This document shows positions 60,043-64,000 of a stretch of DNA of 64,000 nucleotides, in pieces (the first letter of the stretch is position 1; each line of letters begins with the position of its first letter). Position numbers and translations under genes: made by a program. The notes beneath the pieces are model-generated. The model had not been told where the DNA came from, made no database searches, and saw only the letters and a list, made by a program, of their open reading frames with translations. This DNA comes from Dactylosporangium aurantiacum (GTDB taxonomy: Bacteria > Actinomycetota > Actinomycetes > Mycobacteriales > Micromonosporaceae), in assembly GCF_000716715.1 (NCBI RefSeq), contig NZ_JNYJ01000033.1, positions 30,032-94,031 on the forward strand, in the 5' to 3' direction.

Positions 60043-60184
60043 CCGCCGAGCGCCACCCACGTCTGACGAGTGCCACCCGGACGGCGCGGGCGGCCCGGCC
60101 GTACACACGAGGGGGCGACGCGCCGAGGGACCGGTACCATCCGAGGGACCACAGCCGCGTCGATCCCAGGGACGGTCCTGTCAC

Positions 60185-61408
60185 GTGTTGCAGCAGCCGG
60201 AATTCGGCCGGCGGCTTCGCCAGCTGCGAATGGAGCGGGGCAAGTCGCAGGCCGACCTGGTCGGGCTCGGCATGTCGGCGGCCTACCTGTCCCGTCTCGA
60301 GTCCGGGTCCCGGGAGCCGACCGCACGGGCGGTGGAGTACCTCGCCGAGGCCCTCCAGGTGCCCGTCGAGGCGTTCGACGACCTGGCCGGGCCGAACCTC
60401 GCCGACGTGCTCGGCATGGTCTTCACCTCCAGCGACGCGACCCGCGCCGCCGAGGCCCGCGACCTGCTCACCGCCGCCCTGGACGGCACGCCCGGCGCCG
60501 ACGCCACGACCCGCTGGCTCGCCCTGTCCGAGCTGGCCCGGCTGTACAACATCCTCGGCGACCACGAGCGGGAGCGCGACACGCTGGTGGAGGCGTGCGC
60601 GATCAGCGACGAGCTGAAACGCCCGGCGCTGCAGGCGCAGGCGCGGCTGCAGCTGGCCCGCTGCTACCGGCACCTCGGCGACGCCGCCGCCACCCGCGAC
60701 ACGGTCCGCGAGGCGCTGCGGCTGGGCGAGCGGCACCAGTTCATGGTCCCGCCGTCGGACCTGATCCGGGCCCGCCTGATGCTCGTCTCCGCCGAGGCCG
60801 AGCTCGGCGACATCACCGAGGCCGCCCGCCTGTCGGCCGAGGTGTGCGACAGCCTCACCACCGAGCGTGGCGCCCTCGCCGCCGAGGCGTACTGGACGGC
60901 GGCGACCGTCGCGACGTGGCAGCGCGACTACCCGCGGGCCGGGACCCTCATCGACGCGGCGATGGCCGCCATCGACGCCCGCGACGACATGGTGCTGTGG
61001 ATCCGCATCCGGCTCGCCGCGATCTCCCTGGCGCTGCAGGCGTCGCCGCCGCGCATCGACGAGGCGCAGTCGCTGCTGGACGTGGTCGCGCCGGCCCTCG
61101 CCCTGGTCGGCACCGCCCGCAACCGGCAGGAGCACCTGTACCTGCAGGCGCAGCTCGCCTACCACCGCGGCGAGCTGGAGCGGGCCGCGCTGCTGGCGAA
61201 GGAGGCCCTCGCGGTGCCGAGCCTGATGGCGTTCCGGGACCAGGTGATGCTGGAGGCCCTCGACGGGCGCGTCGCGATGCGGCTCGGCGAGCGCGACGCA
61301 CTGGCCCGGCTCACGGCCCTCGCCGAGCGCGTGACGGCGATGCACATGCCGGAGGTCGCCGCCGACATCTGGCGGGCGATCGCCATGACCGCCACCACCG
61401 AGGACTGA
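60185..61408 (+). CDS. XRE regulator with TPR-type effector domain
   Basis: A 407-residue protein. The helix-turn-helix is RRLRQLRMERGKSQADLVGL and AAYLSRLESGSREPTARAVE (residues 8-55). The rest is all-helical tetratricopeptide-like repeats (LSELARLYNILGDHERERDT, RLQLARCYRHLGDAAATRD, AQLAYHRGELERAALLAKEA), like quorum or stress regulators that bind peptides. No peptide pheromone gene is evident nearby. GTG start at 60185. It follows the MetAP gene after 142 bases. Confidence 0.85.
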   Translation: MLQQPEFGRRLRQLRMERGKSQADLVGLGMSAAYLSRLESGSREPTARAVEYLAEALQVPVEAFDDLAGPNLADVLGMVFTSSDATRAAEARDLLTAALDGTPGADATTRWLALSELARLYNILGDHERERDTLVEACAISDELKRPALQAQARLQLARCYRHLGDAAATRDTVREALRLGERHQFMVPPSDLIRARLMLVSAEAELGDITEAARLSAEVCDSLTTERGALAAEAYWTAATVATWQRDYPRAGTLIDAAMAAIDARDDMVLWIRIRLAAISLALQASPPRIDEAQSLLDVVAPALALVGTARNRQEHLYLQAQLAYHRGELERAALLAKEALAVPSLMAFRDQVMLEALDGRVAMRLGERDALARLTALAERVTAMHMPEVAADIWRAIAMTATTED

Positions 61409-61471
61409 TCCCCCCGCCGTCGCATGACGACAACGTGGGCATCCCGGCGATGCGTGCGGCCGACCCGCCCG

Positions 61472-61965
61472 TCATAGGTGCACCGGGACGTCGATCACCC
61501 GGATCGGCTCCTGGTGCCATGCCGCCAGCAGACCGTTGACCACCTCGACGGTGGCCGTCCAGCCGGCGCGGCCACTCAGGCCGGCGGCCAGCAGGGTCGA
61601 CGGGACCTGCCCGGCGCGCAGCAGCTGCTGCCAGCCCGCGACGTCGAGCTGCAGATACTCCAGCGCGGGCAGTGCGGTGACGGCGGGAAGGTCCGCGACG
61701 GCGGCGGATTCGGTGATCAGGGTGCGCAGCCGGTGGCCGGCCAGCACGGCCAGGTCGAACGGCGCGGCCGCGGCTCTGACGTACAGCACCTCGGTCATCG
61801 GCCGGACGTCGGCGATCGTCTTGCCGCTGCGCGATCCGACCCGCACCAGCAGCCCGCCGTCCGGACCCAGCTCCGCCAGGGTCGCGGGCCGGTCGGCGAG
61901 CTGTCGCGCAGCGCGGTCACGAACGCCCGCCAGGCCTCCGGCTGGAACAACGCAGGGTCGATCAT
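61472..61965 (-). pseudogene. Unknown gene with a one-base frameshift
   Basis: From ATG 61965 the frame reads MIDPALFQPEAWRAFVTALR then runs out of frame. In another frame it continues LADRPATLAELGPDGGLLVR, APFDLAVLAGHRLRTLITES and AALEYLQL-like strands to a stop at 61472. Restoring one G near 61902 (CGACAGCTC to CGACGAGCTC) gives one open frame reading ALRDELADRPAT. The protein would have about 164 residues with leucine-rich strands; family not recognised. Confidence 0.65.
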
Positions 61966-62095
61966 CGCCTGAGCGTAGGCGGCGGTGGGGCACCCCGGCC
62001 TGCCGCCACGTCGAAGCCGCCGCCCGGCCGATTGTGACGTGGTCGAGCCGCACAGCGGTGGCGGCGGGGGCGCATCAGGGGCATCGTCGGAGGTT

Positions 62096-63046
62096 ATGCG
62101 ATCTTTTCACCACGTGCGGATGGTGGCGTTGCTGGTCGGCCTCGGTCTCGGGTTGACGGCGTGCGGCGGAGGCTCCGCGCCGAAGGCCTCATGGTCAGGG
62201 GCGCCGGCGTCGGGCCAGCAGCCGGCCGGGGCCGCGTCGCCCTCGGTGTCGCCGGCGCCCAGCGGTAAGCCGGTGCATGTGCGGCTGTACGAGAAGGACG
62301 GCGCGACGTACGGCGTCGGCATGCCGATCATCGCGTACCTGTCGGCGTCGATCACCAGCGCCAAGGACTTCGACGCGGCGACCGAGGTCACCGTCAACGG
62401 CGCGCCGACCGAGGGCGCCTGGTACTTCCAGAAGTCCACGATCTACGCCGGCTACCCGATCGAGGCACATTACCGCCCGGCCGAGTTCTGGCCGGCGCAC
62501 GCCGAGGTCGCCATGAAGCTCGACACGAAGGGAAAGTCGGGCGGGACCGGGCTGGTGTACGACAACAGCTTGACCCTCGACATGAAGACCGGCCCGGCGA
62601 ACATCGGCAAGGTCGACGGCAAGACCCTGCGGATGGTCGTGACCTCCGACGGCAGGCAGGTCTTCGACTTCCCGGTGTCGCTGGGCAAGGCGAGCACTCC
62701 CACGTTCAACGGCACCAAGGTGGTCATGGAGAAGAAGGCCGTCGAGCACATGGTCGGCGACGGCTACGACGAGCAGGTGCCGTGGTCGGTACGCGTCACC
62801 AACTCCGGCGAGTACGTCCACTCGGCCAGCTGGAACGGCGGCAACATCGGCCAGCGCAGCACCTCCCACGGCTGCACCAACCTGACCGAGGCGAACGCCA
62901 AGGCGTACTTCGACTTCGCCCAGGTCGGTGACCCGATCACCTACACCGGCACCGGCGGCCCGACGATGCCGACCTGGGACGGGTACGGCGACTGGAACGT
63001 GCCCTGGAACACCTGGCAGGCGGGCGGCGCGGTGCCGGCCAACTGA
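62096..63046 (+). CDS. L,D-transpeptidase lipoprotein
   Basis: A 316-residue exported cell-wall enzyme. The N-terminus is a lipoprotein signal with lipobox LTAC (Cys at about residue 23). A Ser/Pro/Ala linker follows, then an Ig-like domain (about residues 60-150, IPKS-type beta strands) and the YkuD catalytic domain, with the active-site motif SHGCTNL (His-Gly-Cys) near residue 262. It forms 3-3 cross-links in peptidoglycan and attaches outside the membrane. GGAGG is just before the ATG at 62096. Thr replaces the common Val/Ile after the active Cys. Confidence 0.92.
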   Translation: MRSFHHVRMVALLVGLGLGLTACGGGSAPKASWSGAPASGQQPAGAASPSVSPAPSGKPVHVRLYEKDGATYGVGMPIIAYLSASITSAKDFDAATEVTVNGAPTEGAWYFQKSTIYAGYPIEAHYRPAEFWPAHAEVAMKLDTKGKSGGTGLVYDNSLTLDMKTGPANIGKVDGKTLRMVVTSDGRQVFDFPVSLGKASTPTFNGTKVVMEKKAVEHMVGDGYDEQVPWSVRVTNSGEYVHSASWNGGNIGQRSTSHGCTNLTEANAKAYFDFAQVGDPITYTGTGGPTMPTWDGYGDWNVPWNTWQAGGAVPAN

Positions 63047-63100
63047 GCCGCTCCCGCACCGCTGTCGCATCGACGGGCCGCCGTCGAGGACGCGGCGGGG

Positions 63101-63844
63101 TCAGACCGGCCGGACCTCGGCGAGTCGCCGCTTCGAGTAGTCGTCGTCCCAGCAGACGGCGGCCTCCCAGGCGGCCGAGGCCTGCGCGGCGATGTCGTGC
63201 GCGACGTCGTCGAGGCCGGCGGCGTTGCCGGGCAGCCGGGCGAGGTCGAGGGCGGGCACGTCGACGTGCGCCTCGTCCCAGTCGATCAGGGCGACCCGGT
63301 CCGCCGTCAGGAGGATGTTGCGGGGGTTGGGGTCGCCGTGCACGACGCGGGTCGGGCGTCCGGCGAGCCGGGCCCACGCGGCCCGGCAGCGGGCGACGCC
63401 CTCGGCGGGCATCGCGCCGAGGTCGACCTTCGTGCCGGTGTCGGCGTGCAGCAGGTCGGTCGACGAGCGCCAGCCCGGGCGCTGCGGCCAGCCCCGCGTC
63501 AACCGGTGCAGGTCCCGGAGCGTGCCGGCCACGCGACGCCAGTCGGCCGGCGTCTCGGGCGGCCCGCCTTCCAGGTGGGTCATCACCACGAGGCCGTCGG
63601 CGAACAGGCGGCCGTCCCTGGTCGGGATCGGCACCGGCACGGTCAGGCCTTCCCGGTCGAGGTACCGCAGGAGCCCGGTCTCCCACGCAAGGTCGGCGTC
63701 GCTCCTGCCGCCGAGGCGGCCCACCGCGAGGCGCCCACCGACGCGCACGGTCCACACGTCGTTGGCGACGCCGCCGCTCAGTGGTTCGATGCGAGCGGCG
63801 TCTCCGCCCCACTGCGCGAGTGCCTCCCAGCCCATCGGCCACAT
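63101..63844 (-). CDS. Aminoglycoside phosphotransferase-family kinase
   Basis: A 247-residue APH/ChoK-like kinase. The catalytic loop is VVHGDPNPRNILL and the Mg-binding motif VALIDWDEAHVDVPALDL. The N-terminal lobe has LSGGVANDVWTV as nucleotide loop. It may phosphorylate an antibiotic or a small metabolite. It stands alone between the L,D-transpeptidase and a secreted protein gene. Confidence 0.87.
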   Translation of the reverse strand: MWPMGWEALAQWGGDAARIEPLSGGVANDVWTVRVGGRLAVGRLGGRSDADLAWETGLLRYLDREGLTVPVPIPTRDGRLFADGLVVMTHLEGGPPETPADWRRVAGTLRDLHRLTRGWPQRPGWRSSTDLLHADTGTKVDLGAMPAEGVARCRAAWARLAGRPTRVVHGDPNPRNILLTADRVALIDWDEAHVDVPALDLARLPGNAAGLDDVAHDIAAQASAAWEAAVCWDDDYSKRRLAEVRPV

Positions 63845-63860
63845 GCTACGTGCTCCGGCA

Positions 63861-63893
63861 GACGGGGCCGGCCCCGCAGGACCGGCCCCCGTC
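63861..63893 (-). terminator. Hairpin after the secreted-protein gene
   Basis: GACGGGGCCGG and CCGGCCCCCGTC pair with one bulge, directly downstream of the stop at 63902 on the minus strand. Confidence 0.75.
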
Positions 63894-63901
63894 GTTGCCG
63901 G

Positions 63902-64000
63902 CTATCCGGTGAAGGTGGCCGTGATCTGCGTGAACTGCCAGTTGTTCTGGGCGATGCCGCTGCAGTTGGACACCACGCCACCGCCGGGGCAGGGCCGGTC
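63902..64000 (-). CDS. Secreted protein, C-terminal end
   Basis: The last 32 residues of a minus-strand gene whose start is outside the window. They read CPGGGVVSNCSGIAQNNWQF followed by TQITATFTG, with two Cys likely in a disulfide. Such ends occur in extracellular actinobacterial carbohydrate-binding proteins, but this piece is too short to name. Confidence 0.65.
   Translation of the reverse strand, partial: DRPCPGGGVVSNCSGIAQNNWQFTQITATFTG

Noticed and set aside
1-64000. tRNA and rRNA genes
   Set aside because: Reading the intergenic gaps on both strands I saw no cloverleaf with a T-loop TTC pattern and no rRNA-like conserved stretch; a covariance-model scan would be the decisive test.

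Overview
The window is very GC-rich DNA with strong third-codon GC bias, GTG/TTG starts and dense GGAGG-type ribosome sites. It looks like the chromosome of a high-GC actinobacterium. A Tat-signal protein, ECF41-type sigma factors, an Rhs/HINT toxin, a Pls-type NRPS and a methyl-accepting chemotaxis protein together suggest a motile, zoospore-forming relative of Actinoplanes or Dactylosporangium (Micromonosporaceae). The genus is inference. I saw no rRNA, tRNA or CRISPR array.

Layout. 1-10.5 kb: HAD hydrolase tail, GYD protein, cupin, a small calcium-loop repeat protein, ROK regulator, hemerythrin, LuxR regulator, an ECF41 sigma factor divergent from a DoxX gene with matching promoters, a response regulator, an ArsR-type regulator divergent from an MFS pump, and a frameshifted glycosyltransferase. 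10.5-20 kb: radical SAM protein, OhrR/MarR regulator, broken SET gene, HEAT protein, chemoreceptor, XRE regulator/SDR pair, and a scarred stretch (gyrase-B-like fragment, transposase tail fused to half a HIT hydrolase). 20-31 kb: small enzymes, a membrane GGDEF-EAL protein, decayed GH6 cellulase and FAD-oxidoreductase genes, a second ECF41 sigma factor whose perfect promoter points at the broken FAD gene, and an SDR-TetR operon with twin operators. 31-37.5 kb: kinase/hydrolase pair, large-subunit catalase, Hsp20 with its regulator, small stress-type proteins.

37.5-49 kb holds the most unusual locus: a minus-strand gene train starting with a 1325-aa Pls/PosA-type NRPS (A-T plus three membrane-separated hexapeptide-repeat modules). 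It is followed by a dimethylargininase-like enzyme, two paralogous BPL_N/class-I-amidotransferase-fold proteins, a membrane acyltransferase and an FAD monooxygenase, nearly all joined by 4-base start/stop overlaps. Two of these genes are preceded by near-identical 30-codon ORFs inside a duplicated cassette of about 90 bp. An MFS exporter is divergent. I infer an undescribed pathway for a modified amino-acid homopolymer or small amide.

50-57.6 kb is a 2290-aa Rhs protein with a HINT domain and C-terminal HNH nuclease, overlapped by a DUF4262 gene as probable immunity. 57.7-64 kb has a methyltransferase-hemerythrin operon, XRE/methionine aminopeptidase pair, XRE-TPR regulator, frameshifted unknown gene, L,D-transpeptidase lipoprotein, APH-type kinase and the end of a secreted protein.

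Several genes are intact except for one missing base (about 9.70 and 61.90 kb) or an internal deletion (SET, FAD, GH6, HIT). These may be real decay or assembly errors, and both readings are kept open.
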